Assembly (NCBI GenBank): GCA_029194675.1
Contig: JARFXP010000001.1
Coordinates: 1,666,501 to 1,730,500 of the forward strand
DNA from: Nitrospira sp.
GTDB taxonomy: Bacteria > Nitrospirota > Nitrospiria > Nitrospirales > Nitrospiraceae
Reading direction: 5' to 3'
DNA: 64,000 nucleotides
Positions 8,725 through 18,030 of this stretch are shown one piece after another; within the stretch, counting starts at the first letter, position 1, and every line of letters begins with the position of its first letter. Made by a program: the position numbers and the translations under genes. Under the pieces are notes generated by a model. It had not been told where the DNA came from and searched no databases. It saw nothing but the letters and a program-made list of their open reading frames with translations.

Positions 8725-10232
8725 TCCAAGGCCGACCGACCATCCCCCCATACGTCTCGGCCTTGTGCCTGTCGGTCATGTTCGCGGTCACCGGCTGTGG
8801 TTGGTGGATCCCGAAGGGCGATCCGCCTGCTACTCATATGGTGTCGCCCAAGTTGCAGGAAACCCTTGAGGAAGTGACCAACCGGTTGCACAAATGGCCC
8901 GACGATCGGTGGTGGGAACAATTCCAAAACGCCGAGCTCAGCCAACTGATGGAGACGGCGCTGCGCGACAACCCGGGGCTCAAGGTGGCCTCGGCCCGCT
9001 TACGGGAAGCGCAAGGGCTGGCACGTGTGGAAGGCGCACGCCTTCTTCCCTTCCTGGATGCCGACGCGTCGTTGACCTACGAGCGCATCTCGCAACACGG
9101 AGTGTTCGCTGCCTTGAATGCCGAGACCGCGGGACAACGCATTCTGCTCGGCATGATCAACCCGCTCACGTTTCGGTACGAGTTCGACTTCTGGGGCAAA
9201 TATCGCGCGACGCTCGAAGCGGCGCTCGGGCATGCGGCAGCCGAAGAAGCGGAATTGGCTGAAGTCCGACTCCGCCTGACCACCGGCATCGCACGTGCCT
9301 ACTTCCGCGGTCATGCGCTTCATCGTCAGCTGGAATTGGTCCACGCCATCGTCGATCTACGCCGCAGGCTTCGGATTCTCGCGGAGACCCGGTCCAAACT
9401 GGGATTGGATAATGACCTGGCGGTGAAGCAAGCCGTCGCCGACTACGAAGCGGCGGTCACACGGCAGGCCTCGGTTCACGATCAATTGGACATTCAGTGT
9501 AATTTGCTCGCCCGCCTCATGGGCAAAGGGCCGGACGACGGTCGACACCTCTTCACGGCTTCTTCCCCAACCATTCCTGAGCAGGTGCCCGTCCCTGAGC
9601 ACCTCTCGATCGGATTGCTGGTCCACCGGCCTGATTTGGCCGCGGCACTGTATCGCGCGTACTCCGCCGCTCGGGTGGTGAAGGTCGCAAGGACGCAGTT
9701 CTACCCGACGATCGATCTGACCGCCTTCGTCGGCTTCAATGCGTTGACGTTCACCAAAGGTGCCGATAAGTTGGCGAATTTCCTGTTCTCGGGACAGAGC
9801 TTTTCCTACGGCATCGCCCCGGGCCTGCGCTTGCCGATCTTTGAAGGCGGCCGCTTGCGAGGCGAACTGGCGACGCGCCGGGCGGAGTACGATACCGCAG
9901 TGGAACTGTACAACGACACGCTGCTCGACGCTTTGCGGGAAGTCGCGGACAGTCTGAGCGCGTGGCAGGCGACGCGCGAGATGCTGGAATCGCATCATCG
10001 CTTGGTGACGTCGCTCAGTGAGGAGTGGCGTCTCGCAAAAGTACGGGTCGTGTCCGGACTGGACGACGACCGGGAAGTTCTCCGCCATCGCTACCCGGTG
10101 CTGGAACAGGAATATGCTCTGCGGGCGCTGGAGAGCGATCAACTCGTCGCGGTGGTGGATCTCATTGAAGCATTAGGCGGCGGATACAACAATCCCGATG
10201 TCGAAAAGAAGCCGAAGGAGCCGACGAGCTGA
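8721..10232 (+). CDS. Outer-membrane efflux lipoprotein (NodT/TolC family)
   Basis: A 503-residue outer-membrane factor. The N-terminal signal ends in FAVTGC, a lipobox, so the mature protein is probably a lipoprotein of the NodT type. Two OEP repeats follow, marked by LMETALRDNPGLKVASARLREAQG and LLVHRPDLAAALYRAYSAARVVKVARTQFYPTIDL, and the glycine/aspartate-rich end GGGYNNPD fits the family. It forms the trimeric channel across the outer membrane for the pump of the preceding gene. It overlaps that gene by 4 bp and is followed after 4 bp by the adaptor gene, implying translational coupling. Confidence 0.88.
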   Translation: MIQGRPTIPPYVSALCLSVMFAVTGCGWWIPKGDPPATHMVSPKLQETLEEVTNRLHKWPDDRWWEQFQNAELSQLMETALRDNPGLKVASARLREAQGLARVEGARLLPFLDADASLTYERISQHGVFAALNAETAGQRILLGMINPLTFRYEFDFWGKYRATLEAALGHAAAEEAELAEVRLRLTTGIARAYFRGHALHRQLELVHAIVDLRRRLRILAETRSKLGLDNDLAVKQAVADYEAAVTRQASVHDQLDIQCNLLARLMGKGPDDGRHLFTASSPTIPEQVPVPEHLSIGLLVHRPDLAAALYRAYSAARVVKVARTQFYPTIDLTAFVGFNALTFTKGADKLANFLFSGQSFSYGIAPGLRLPIFEGGRLRGELATRRAEYDTAVELYNDTLLDALREVADSLSAWQATREMLESHHRLVTSLSEEWRLAKVRVVSGLDDDREVLRHRYPVLEQEYALRALESDQLVAVVDLIEALGGGYNNPDVEKKPKEPTS

Positions 10233-10236
10233 ACGT

Positions 10237-11457
10237 ATGAGCGACAGCCATTCCATTCCCCCACCGTCCCCGCAACTGATTGAAGAGTCGCTGCACGCAC
10301 AACGCACCCGGCGGCTGTTGATCGTGGCGCTCGTGCTGAGTCTGGCAGGCTTCGCCTATGGCGGATATTGGTGGACGTCGGCCCGGCATTGGGTTCAAAC
10401 CGACAATGCCTACGTGACCGGCAACCTCGTGCCGGTCACCGCGCAGGCCAACGGCATCATCACGCAGGTGCTGTTCGAAGAAACTCAGTTCGTGAATCGA
10501 GGCGATGTGCTGGTCCGTCTCGATGCGAACGAAGCCACTGCGGCGCTGGGACAGGCGCGCGGTCGACTCGGCGACGCGGTCCGGCGCATCAACTCGCTCT
10601 TCATCACGCAACGGCAATTGGCCGACAAATTGGCGGCTCGCAGGGCGAGATACGACGTGATCCGCCACGACATGGATCGGTACGGTCGAGCGGTGCCCAG
10701 CGGAGCCGTGTCGAAGCAGATTCTCCAGAATGCGCAGGATCACTTGCGGGCATTGGAAGCGGATGTGCGGGAAACACAGGCTGAATACGACGCGCTCGAC
10801 GCTCAGATCGGCGGCACGACAGTGATGGAACATCCGACAGTCGAGCTGGCGAAGCATGAGTTCATCCATGCCCATCTCGAATATGCGCGACAGCAGATCC
10901 GAGCGCCGGCGTCCGGATACGTGGCGAAACGTAAGGCGCAGGTCGGCGAACGGGTCAAGCACGGCACGAACCTCATGACGATCGTTCCGCTGGACCATCT
11001 CTGGGTGGAAGCCAACTTGCGAGAAACCGACTTGGGGAACGTCCGACCGGGTCAACCGGCCGAAGTGCGCGTGGACCTCCACGGCGGCAAACACACGTTT
11101 CGCGGCACTGTGGAAGGGCTGGTACCAGGCACGGGTAGTCCGTTCGCGCTTTTACCGCCGGACAACTCCACCGGCAACTTTATCCACATCATCGAACGAG
11201 TACCGGTACGGATCGCGCTGGAAGCCGAAGAACTGCGAGAGCATCCGATTAGGCCCGGCCTGTCAACGGTCACCAAAATCCGCGTCAGCGATGTCGGGCA
11301 ATCCATCTGGTCGTCTCTGGCGAAAGCCGACAGCGAGGAATATCAGACCGACGTCTATGACAACGAATTGATGGACGCAGAATCGCTGGCACAAGAAGTC
11401 ATGAGGACCAATATGGTGTCCCGAATCCCTTCATCCGTGTCGACGTCAAGCGACTAA
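10237..11457 (+). CDS. HlyD/EmrA-type membrane fusion protein
   Basis: A periplasmic adaptor of about 406 residues. A single N-terminal membrane anchor (LLIVALVLSLAGFAYGGYWW) precedes the biotinyl-lipoyl-like region (VQTDNAYVTGNLVPVTAQANG), a coiled-coil hairpin (about residues 95-200) and the closing beta region (IRAPASGYVAKRKAQVGERV). The motif TDNAYV is typical of EmrA. It links the MFS permease to the outer-membrane channel. The ATG at 10237 was chosen because it lies just past the previous stop; an in-frame ATG at 10198 inside the preceding gene would add 13 arginine-rich residues. Confidence 0.88.
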   Translation: MSDSHSIPPPSPQLIEESLHAQRTRRLLIVALVLSLAGFAYGGYWWTSARHWVQTDNAYVTGNLVPVTAQANGIITQVLFEETQFVNRGDVLVRLDANEATAALGQARGRLGDAVRRINSLFITQRQLADKLAARRARYDVIRHDMDRYGRAVPSGAVSKQILQNAQDHLRALEADVRETQAEYDALDAQIGGTTVMEHPTVELAKHEFIHAHLEYARQQIRAPASGYVAKRKAQVGERVKHGTNLMTIVPLDHLWVEANLRETDLGNVRPGQPAEVRVDLHGGKHTFRGTVEGLVPGTGSPFALLPPDNSTGNFIHIIERVPVRIALEAEELREHPIRPGLSTVTKIRVSDVGQSIWSSLAKADSEEYQTDVYDNELMDAESLAQEVMRTNMVSRIPSSVSTSSD

Positions 11458-11513
11458 CCCAGGCGCCGACACACCGGTTGTTCGGACGATCTCAAGTCGG
11501 CGGGCGAGAAGCG

Positions 11514-11642
11514 ATGAGGACATGTGGGCATGATCGGCATGTCTCAGCGACCATCGCCCAACGGAACGAGCCGATTGTGCGGCGGATCCATGGGCAGAAA
11601 GCGGAACATCTTTTCATGCGCTATCGCCGGATGGGGTTCTGA
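11514..11642 (+). CDS. Possible 42-residue protein or gene remnant
   Basis: ATG 11514 opens a frame ending ...EHLFMRYRRMGF. The basic end resembles a genuine C-terminus more than random sequence. No family recognised. It could be the tail of a lost gene, since the next gene converges on it immediately. Confidence 0.25.
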   Translation: MRTCGHDRHVSATIAQRNEPIVRRIHGQKAEHLFMRYRRMGF

Positions 11643-12716
11643 TTAGGTACCTCTTGCTGCTTGATGCACAACCTTTCGCTCTACGACCTCATGCACCCCA
11701 CCAGCCACCAGGTGTTGAACGAGGTTGTAAAAGATGATCGGCACCATGACACGGGGATACGAGGCGAGGACAAGCGAAGCTAACACCAATCCAGTCCCAT
11801 TGTTATTCATCCCCAATCCATACATCAGCGAGATCCCTTCAGCATCATCGACCTTGAAGAGTCGACTCAACCCATAGCCAGATGCAAATGCCGTGAAACA
11901 GAGGCCCGCCGTGATGGCCAACGTCACCGCCAAGAAGTCGTAATCTCGGTCTGCTACTGCCTGGGGAAGTGACACTGACCCGTTCGAATAGTTCAACAAC
12001 AATAAGACAATGGAATTGATCAATTTGAGGAACGGCATGATCGCCGTCAGGTGAGTTTCAGACACAACGAAGCGCACACCAAGGCCCAGGAGAGAAGGCA
12101 ACACGATCCAAAGACCCAGGAATGCCCCCGATCCGTACGCGGCGAGATGGTGTATAACCGTCTCATATTCCTCCGTGGCCATCTCTCCGAATGCATACAG
12201 AGCGATAGGCGTCAGCACAGGACTGAGTACGGTCGAGGCGAGGACTAATCCCAAGCTCAATGCGAGATTGCCATTGGAGTTCTGGGCCCAGGCAGTTGAG
12301 GCTCCGGCAATCGGCATGGCAGCCACCAACGCCAGCCCGATCAAGATGTGTTGGGCTTCCACCGGGTTGTGCCACAGCCGCATGATGAAGGTGACCAGAA
12401 AGATATAGGCCATGGGGATGATGAGATTCGCGGTGAGCCCCGCAAGCAATACCTTGGTTTTCTGGGCCAGAGCTGTGAGGTGCGAGGTCTTGACGCCCAG
12501 TCCCGCGTTGAACATCAATGTCGCCAGTAGAAGCAGGAGTAAGGAGACATGGAGCTGCTCGTTGAAGATTTGAAGATCACCAAACGTAAGGTTCCGAATC
12601 CATAGGCCGGCTGTCGGCCACATGGCGGAAATGGCATACGCGCCGATCAAAAACCAAAGCAGGTGATGATGGATGAACTGAGTCGAGGCGAGAAGGCTGA
12701 CGTTGCGGTGATCCAT
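11643..12716 (-). CDS. Bile acid:Na+ symporter (SBF/BASS) family permease
   Basis: A membrane protein of about 357 residues with roughly ten helices and the layout of the SBF/BASS superfamily. Features include LLLLATLMFNAGLGVKTSHL (first broken-helix region), AMPIAGASTAWAQNSNGN, which corresponds to the conserved cross-over segment, and GLGMNNNGTGLVLASLVLA, the second cross-over with its Asn-rich Na+-site sequence. Relatives move bile acids, pantothenate, pyruvate or other organic anions with sodium; the substrate here is unknown. The ATG at 12716 (MDHRNVSLL) was preferred to the in-frame ATG at 12818, which would add a 34-residue Cys-containing extension unlike the family. Confidence 0.82.
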   Translation of the reverse strand: MDHRNVSLLASTQFIHHHLLWFLIGAYAISAMWPTAGLWIRNLTFGDLQIFNEQLHVSLLLLLLATLMFNAGLGVKTSHLTALAQKTKVLLAGLTANLIIPMAYIFLVTFIMRLWHNPVEAQHILIGLALVAAMPIAGASTAWAQNSNGNLALSLGLVLASTVLSPVLTPIALYAFGEMATEEYETVIHHLAAYGSGAFLGLWIVLPSLLGLGVRFVVSETHLTAIMPFLKLINSIVLLLLNYSNGSVSLPQAVADRDYDFLAVTLAITAGLCFTAFASGYGLSRLFKVDDAEGISLMYGLGMNNNGTGLVLASLVLASYPRVMVPIIFYNLVQHLVAGGVHEVVERKVVHQAARGT

Positions 12717-12819
12717 TTTATCGTTCTTAAAACAGGTCACCGGTAGGATCATGGCATAGCGCGAAGTATGTGTCCATAAAGGAGAAACGACATGCGCCCG
12801 TGTAGACGAGCAAATCAAG

Positions 12820-12906
12820 ATGGACTACATGGCGGTCAAAGATCAGGTCAAGGCTTACGTTTCGGAAGACGGATATGCCACGACGATTCAGCGAGTCTCG
12901 GATTAA
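12820..12906 (+). pseudogene. Short C-terminal-like coding remnant
   Basis: A 28-codon frame (MDYMAVKDQVKAYVSEDG... ending QRVSD) that looks protein-like and ends exactly where the opposite-strand isochorismatase remnant ends. I do not recognise it. Probably the last codons of a gene whose 5' part is gone. Confidence 0.25.
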
Positions 12907-13222
12907 TTATCAGCTGCTGACCAACCCAATCTGTATCGTGGAGCAAGCCGCTCAATGACTTCGGCGGTTGTGGCGACTTCGCCAAAGATGCCGCCTTCCA
13001 CGCCGATCATGGCTAATGAAGCTTTGTGTAGGTCGGGATCACCCGAAGCGCAGGCATCGCTCACAGTGATACAGCGGTAGCCGAGGTCGATTGCAGCACG
13101 CAACGTCGAGCTGACGCACACTTCTGTGGTGACGCCCGTTAGAATGAGTGTTTCAACGCCGCGCTTCGTCAGCATCTGTTGTAATCCCGTATGAGCAAAC
13201 GCGCTATAGCCAGGCTTGTCGA
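12903..13222 (-). pseudogene. Isochorismatase-family hydrolase, N-terminus lost
   Basis: About 107 residues matching the second half of a cysteine hydrolase of the isochorismatase family: VIDKPGYSAF carries the catalytic Lys and TLILTGVTTEVCVSST the nucleophile Cys. The first ~110 residues, which should hold the catalytic Asp (DxQ motif), are missing because the frame runs at 13222 into the diverged repeat shared with 1151-1330. A GTG at 13244 would permit translation of a fragment, but it cannot be catalytic. The repeat therefore marks the breakpoint. Confidence 0.75.
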
Positions 13223-13406
13223 TAACTGATGCATAGGCATCCACTTGCTAAACCTTACTGTGGAGAAAATCAACACGTCCACCACACGTTGTCCGTGAAT
13301 GTGATCGAAGAGGCCGCCGAATAGCAGAAGGATATCGCAGCCAACAAACGAGTGCGCGATGAAGCCTATCCGGCCGACAGCGTCTTCGGTCGCGCCGCTC
13401 AGCGAC
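13222..13406 (+). repeat. Diverged 180-bp repeat, copy 2
   Basis: Direct-orientation partner of 1151-1330. Its left edge truncates the isochorismatase gene and its right edge lies 7 bp before the vapB start. Copy 2 contains an in-frame TAG where copy 1 reads CAG, so both look like decayed copies. Confidence 0.7.
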
Positions 13407-13412
13407 ACGCAT

Positions 13413-13605
13413 ATGTCGTACTACGCGCAACATCGACGACCAGCTCCTCAGACGCCCTGGACAACTGACCGACGTTCAGGAGAAGACGCAACTCGTACGC
13501 TTCGGACTCGAAACCCTTATTTCACGCGAAGCCGCGAAGCGGCTTGCTCGACTGGGCGGCAGCGAACCCTAATTGAAAGGCATCCGCCGGCGTCGCCCCG
13601 CCTAG
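13413..13605 (+). pseudogene. vapB: VapB-like antitoxin, frameshifted and with a stop
   Basis: From 13414 one frame reads CRTTRNIDDQLLRRPGQLTD, then EKTQLVRFGLETLISREAAKRLARLGG, the shape of a ribbon-helix-helix VapB antitoxin. Two lesions are visible. The ATG at 13413 is one base out of frame with RTTRNIDD, so an extra T after the ATG breaks the start. A TAA at 13570 interrupts the C-terminal toxin-binding tail, which would otherwise run (LKGIRRRRPA) to TAG 13603, 2 bp before vapC. If the base calls are right the antitoxin is not made in full. Confidence 0.65.
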
Positions 13606-13607
13606 GT

Positions 13608-13979
13608 ATGCCCACTCTGGTCGACACCTCCCTGTGGATCGACCACTTTCGTACCAATTCCTTCGCCCTCCGACGGCTGCTGGACGATGACCTGGTCATG
13701 TGCCACCCGCTCGTCATCGGGGAAATTGCCTGCGGCAACTTGAAACATCGATCTGAGGTGCTCGAGTCTCTGGCCGCGTTGCCTACCACGCCCATCATTG
13801 AATATCAGGAACTCCTGACTTTTATCGCAACCCATAAGCTCTTCGGACAGGGTTTAGGATGGATCGACGTACATCTCCTCGCCTCGACAATGCTCCGGCA
13901 GGCGACACTCTGGTCTCTCGATCAGCCTCTACGACGGGCTGCCAGAAGACTGCGCTGTCATTTTGAATCGCCCGACTGA
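13608..13979 (+). CDS. vapC: VapC-type PIN-domain ribonuclease toxin
   Basis: A 123-residue PIN protein. LVDTSLWIDHF holds the first catalytic Asp, VIGEIACGNL the Glu, and GWIDVHLLAST the later Asp of the acidic site. Such toxins cut RNA, commonly initiator tRNA or rRNA, and are held inactive by VapB. ATG 13608 starts 2 bp after the natural vapB stop, the usual coupled arrangement. All catalytic residues are present although the cognate antitoxin gene looks damaged, so the toxin may be poorly translated, or controlled by another VapB. Confidence 0.82.
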   Translation: MPTLVDTSLWIDHFRTNSFALRRLLDDDLVMCHPLVIGEIACGNLKHRSEVLESLAALPTTPIIEYQELLTFIATHKLFGQGLGWIDVHLLASTMLRQATLWSLDQPLRRAARRLRCHFESPD

Positions 13980-14514
13980 TCGATCGTTCCCTACGCTTCA
14001 CAATCGGAACAATTCGGATCAGACAAAGGTATCCGACCCTTTATAAATTCCCTCACTTGCCGTTAGCGACCGTTCCTTTCTGCTGCACCCAATAATCCGC
14101 TGTTTCCATTGGATGTATGACAACCCATATCTCCAGCCACCTGGGCCTACCCGCCCGCGCCCCACCGCGTGCCCCTCGTCGAGTCAAGCTATTCTAGACA
14201 ATCTAACAGCCGAAAACCGCCTGCCAAACGCAAGCCGACGGCGCCGCTCGCCCGCAGTCCGAGCGAGCGACGCGATAAGGAATCTTTCGCGCGCTTACCG
14301 ACTACTCCCCCGCCGAGCCGGAGCGCTACAATAGTGGGTTTTTCATCACGCAGAAAAAGAATTGACACCTCTCCTGGTCTTGGGCTATAGCTCCGCCATA
14401 GAAAAGGCCGTTTAAAAATCCTATCCCTACTTTCTCCAGGCGATGGCGTATGGCATCGGTAAGGAAATCGGGAGAAACTGCGGCCACAGCCACTGCCGCC
14501 CACGGGAGGGCCAA
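13980..14514. other. Left flank of the KAP island
   Basis: About 530 bp without a complete gene. It contains the last 22 codons of an IS91-type transposase (14129-14197) and then unrecognised sequence up to the KAP start. An in-frame ATG at 14443 exists for the KAP gene, but the better ribosome-binding site supports 14515. Confidence 0.45.
14129..14197 (+). mobile_element. IS91-family transposase, C-terminal tail fragment
   Basis: The frame reads ISSHLGLPARAPPRAPRRV then KLF and TAG, which is the C-terminal end of IS91/ISCR-like Y2 transposases. The same SHLGLP segment follows the larger transposase piece near 19270, in the same orientation. Only the tail survives here, so it marks the left border of a former rolling-circle element next to the KAP gene. 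Confidence 0.6.
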
Positions 14515-17508
14515 ATGGCAGCGCCTAAGCAGACTGTGCCCCCGCCTTCCAAAGGCGTGCCGAACCAGACGTCGGATGACGACTTTGCGGCGGAACCTGC
14601 GCCCACTACCGATCCTCCAAAGACCTATGCGGTGACACTGGTCTTCGATACGGAGAAAGGTGTCCGGCTTGCGCAGCCCAAGCGTTATCCCGTCGTCGTG
14701 TCGGCGCAGCTCGCGCGCGTTCTGGTGCGCGCGGCCAGTATTGCTCCAACTTCCGAACCACCGCTTCAATTCAGCACGCTGCTGATAGCGATGCTGGTCG
14801 ACGAGGACAAACGCCTCGAAACGCAGCTCAAGTCTCTGCAGGGGGTGAATTTCGAGGCCATTGCACGCAAGCGAGCCTACAACGAGGCATCGCTTCGCAG
14901 TCTCAACGAAGGCACGCTCAGGGGCGATTACCTCGCTTCGATGTCGGCGCGCGAGGCTCTCGAGGAAACCGAGCGAATTGCGCGCGCGACATCCGGCCCG
15001 GTTCTCGACATCCGGCACCTCAATGCGGCCTACCCCATTCTCGAAAAATGGCACTTGAAGGACTTCGCCGATTTCCAGATCGATCGACTCGACTGGGCGC
15101 GTGCCGTGGGCTCGGACATGGCGCGACAGTTTCCAGTCGAGCGGACTTACTGGATGCGATACGCGGATCGCGCCGCGCCTGTACCGCTCACCTCGTTCAG
15201 CGCCGACGTGTACACGCAGGAAGACCTCCTGGGCATCGATCGCAGCGTCGATGCGCTGGCGCTCCTCATGGCCTCCACGCGCACGGTGACGCCGCTCGCC
15301 ATCGGCGTGTTCGGCCCCTGGGGCTCGGGCAAGAGCTTCTTCATGCGTCACCTGCAGAAGCGGATCGTTGGGCTCCGCAAGGACGAGCAGGACCGGATCG
15401 ACTCGTGGGTGGAGAAACGAGAGAAAAAATCCGCGAAACCGGAGGATGCACCTCTCTACTTCGGCGAAATAGCACAGGTGGAGTTCAACGCCTGGCACTA
15501 CAACGAGGGCAATCTCGTCGCGAGTCTCGTCGAGCAGCTGTTCCGCAATCTCCGGATCCTGCCCAACGACGGCGACAAGGAGCTCGACGCACGGCGCGCG
15601 AACATGCTGATGCAGCTCAAGGTACTGAACAGTGATCTGACTACGGTCGAAGCGACCGTCGCAACCGCGAAACAGAACGTCGAAACCGCCAAGACGAACG
15701 TAGCCCACGCCGCAAGGGATGCCGCGGTGGCGAAGCACCAGGTCGACCAGCATGCACAGCAAATCAAGATCGAGAACGATGCATTGAAGTCAGAGCTCGG
15801 CAAACTCGATGACGCATTGAAGGCAGCCAGGCTCGAACCGGGCCACGTCGACCCCAACGCCGTAATTGCCGTGGCGTTCGGCCCGCTCGCGCCGTTTTTT
15901 GCGAAAGTTCAGGGCGCCAGCGAGGACGCGCGCAATCGGGTCTTCGATTGGAAAGAATTCTTCGGCCGGGTTTTCAGCACCAAAGGCCTCGTGATCATCG
16001 CCCTCTGCCTGCTGGTGCCCCTGGTGTTGACGCTCAAGGATGTGCTCGAAGCGCAATGGTCGGCCTTGATGGGTTCCGTGGCGGCTATTGTCACCGCGCT
16101 CGGCAGTGCCCTGGATGTATTCAAGCGCAGTCGCCAGCAGTTCGAAGCGAAGCTCGCGGCGCTCGATGCCGAGCAGGACCGACGCGCGGAGGAGGTTCGA
16201 AAGAACATTCAGCAACAGCAACTAGCCCTCACCGAAAACGCCAAGCAAAAGATTGCGGCGCTCAGCGCCGATCTCGAGACGCGCCGCAAGAATCTCGCAG
16301 AATGCGAGACGGCAATGAATCTCGCGGCCAGCAACCTTGCAGCCCGTGCGCAGGTACATGACGCACGGCTGCTCGAACGCGTCACAGCGGAGAAGAAAGT
16401 GCGTGCGGCGGAGGCGGAACTCGAACGGTTGTCGAGCGCGCTGCTGCTGGAGGAATTCATCACGGAACGCGCGAGTACCGACGAATACCGCAAGCAGCTC
16501 GGATTCCTGGCCCTGGTGCGCCGGGATATCGAGCGATTGTCAAAGCTGATCGATGACGCGAATCGGGAATGGCTTGCGACGGACAACTCGAAAGGAAAAC
16601 CTTCGATCAATCGCATCGTGCTCTATATCGACGATCTCGACCGCTGCAAGGAAAGCACCGTGCTTGCCGTACTCGAAGCCGTGCACCTGCTGCTGGCGTT
16701 CCCTCTGTTCGTCTGCGCCGTGGCGGTGGACCCGCGCTGGGTGGAGAAATGCCTGCGCGAGGCCCGTAAGCAGATGTTCATTGACGAAGATGCACCCAGT
16801 GGCCAGGTACCGACCGGAGCGACCGCGACCGTCGGCGACTACCTGGAAAAGATCTTCCAGATTCCCATCTGGATGTCGCCGATCGAGAGCCAGACTCGAG
16901 CGACCCTGGTCAACTCCCTGCTCGGACCAACCGCGGCTCCCGCTGCCAGGGCAACTGGCAATGGTGCCGACCACACCGCGACGGCGCAGGAGGATCAACC
17001 CGCCCAGGCAGGCGCGTTCAACACACTGGTGGCTTATGCGCGCGAGCGACCCGACCCGCTCAAGATACTTCCCGAAGAGGCAAAATTCGTCGGTGAGATT
17101 GCCGACCTGCTCAGCGACCGGCCGCGCGCCCTCAAGCGCTTCGTCAATACGTATCGTTTGCTGAAGGCGAGTCTTCCGGATATCGAGCGAACGGACTTCG
17201 TGACCGAGGATGCCTCGAGCCCGCATCGAGCCTGCCTGATTCAGCTCGCGTTCTTCACGAGCCATCCACGATTGGCGTCGGAGCTGGTTTCGAAGCTCGA
17301 GGCCGAGGCCACTGCCGCGAACGGTGCCTTGAGTCCGGCTCCGAAGGTTCAAACGACGTTCGGAGGTTGGCTCGAAAAGACGTTCCAGGAGAAATCACCG
17401 GTGCGCAAGGCACTCGAAGAAATCCCGGCAAGCAAGGCGATTTCGCTGCAGGTCTTCCAGCGGTGGCTACCGCTGACGAGCCGCTATCTTTTTCACCGCG
17501 CAAGCTAG
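14515..17508 (+). CDS. KAP-family P-loop NTPase with Clp-N-like N-terminus
   Basis: A protein of about 997 residues. Residues 1-200 form a helical region (LLIAMLVDEDKRLETQLKSL, LNAAYPILEKWHLKD) resembling a Clp N-terminal repeat. Walker A GPWGSGKS is near residue 266, and VEFNAWHYNEGNLVASL follows as in KAP NTPases. A long coiled coil (about 375-450) leads to two membrane helices (about 490-540), a second coiled coil (545-660) and Walker B LYIDDLDRC near 705. Membrane segments inserted between the Walker motifs define the KAP family, whose member PifA of plasmid F blocks phage T7. The start at 14515 has GGGAGGG upstream; ATG 14443 would add 24 residues. Flanking IS91 pieces suggest acquisition by transfer; an antiphage role is inference. 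Confidence 0.85.
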   Translation: MAAPKQTVPPPSKGVPNQTSDDDFAAEPAPTTDPPKTYAVTLVFDTEKGVRLAQPKRYPVVVSAQLARVLVRAASIAPTSEPPLQFSTLLIAMLVDEDKRLETQLKSLQGVNFEAIARKRAYNEASLRSLNEGTLRGDYLASMSAREALEETERIARATSGPVLDIRHLNAAYPILEKWHLKDFADFQIDRLDWARAVGSDMARQFPVERTYWMRYADRAAPVPLTSFSADVYTQEDLLGIDRSVDALALLMASTRTVTPLAIGVFGPWGSGKSFFMRHLQKRIVGLRKDEQDRIDSWVEKREKKSAKPEDAPLYFGEIAQVEFNAWHYNEGNLVASLVEQLFRNLRILPNDGDKELDARRANMLMQLKVLNSDLTTVEATVATAKQNVETAKTNVAHAARDAAVAKHQVDQHAQQIKIENDALKSELGKLDDALKAARLEPGHVDPNAVIAVAFGPLAPFFAKVQGASEDARNRVFDWKEFFGRVFSTKGLVIIALCLLVPLVLTLKDVLEAQWSALMGSVAAIVTALGSALDVFKRSRQQFEAKLAALDAEQDRRAEEVRKNIQQQQLALTENAKQKIAALSADLETRRKNLAECETAMNLAASNLAARAQVHDARLLERVTAEKKVRAAEAELERLSSALLLEEFITERASTDEYRKQLGFLALVRRDIERLSKLIDDANREWLATDNSKGKPSINRIVLYIDDLDRCKESTVLAVLEAVHLLLAFPLFVCAVAVDPRWVEKCLREARKQMFIDEDAPSGQVPTGATATVGDYLEKIFQIPIWMSPIESQTRATLVNSLLGPTAAPAARATGNGADHTATAQEDQPAQAGAFNTLVAYARERPDPLKILPEEAKFVGEIADLLSDRPRALKRFVNTYRLLKASLPDIERTDFVTEDASSPHRACLIQLAFFTSHPRLASELVSKLEAEATAANGALSPAPKVQTTFGGWLEKTFQEKSPVRKALEEIPASKAISLQVFQRWLPLTSRYLFHRAS

Positions 17509-17548
17509 CGCGAGGTTTCACCTCGCCAGCCTGGCGCGGCAGGAGCGA

Positions 17549-17806
17549 TTAGCGGCGGCGGCCGGTCACCAGGTTGATCGGGCGGCCGAAGATCCCCCGA
17601 CGGAAGCCGTCAACTTGCATTGCAGCGCGCGGATTCGTGTTCTGACGGCGCATTTCCGCCAGCACATCGGGCGGGAGATTGATCCGGAATTCGCCGCTGG
17701 CAGCCGTGTCGTTACGCATTTTTCTGAGACTCCGCTCTCGTTGGACCGTTTCTTCTGCGTCACCGGCCGCTTCGGGCAGGTGCGCGTATGCAGTTTGCTT
17801 AACCAT
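17549..17806 (-). CDS. Hypothetical 85-residue protein, doubtful
   Basis: A frame convergent with the KAP gene (MVKQTAYAHLPEAAGDAEE..., ending INLVTGRRR). GEFRINLPPDVLAEMRRQN has a plausible helical pattern, but there is no strong ribosome-binding site and I recognise no family. It may be a real island gene or chance. Confidence 0.3.
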   Translation of the reverse strand: MVKQTAYAHLPEAAGDAEETVQRERSLRKMRNDTAASGEFRINLPPDVLAEMRRQNTNPRAAMQVDGFRRGIFGRPINLVTGRRR

Positions 17807-18030
17807 GATCCGTACATAGTGTGCCGGGATTCACACTGTTTCCAATGTCGCAAATTGCGCACTTCATTATGTTCGGGTCTGATTGGTGTGTAGGCGCGGC
17901 GCGAGTCCATTCGCTACAAAATTCTGACACACCTTTGCCGACATCCCTGTCGTCCGCGCACTGTGATATTGCGCACGCCGCGTGAAATGCGACAGCGCGA
18001 TTCCGCGTGAAATCGCGCAGATTCAGCCCC
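17807..18030. other. Intergenic stretch of the KAP island
   Basis: No gene seen. It contains repeated TTGCGCA-like words (near 17853 and 17965) and presumably the promoter for the secreted-protein pseudogene. Confidence 0.3.

Noticed and set aside
8721-10232. Additional minus-strand coding region at 9357-10142
   Set aside because: Antisense frame of the outer-membrane factor gene with no recognisable domain.
14326-15762. 478-codon minus-strand frame opposite the KAP gene
   Set aside because: Arginine/valine-rich antisense frame of a GC-rich gene; the plus strand carries clear Walker motifs.
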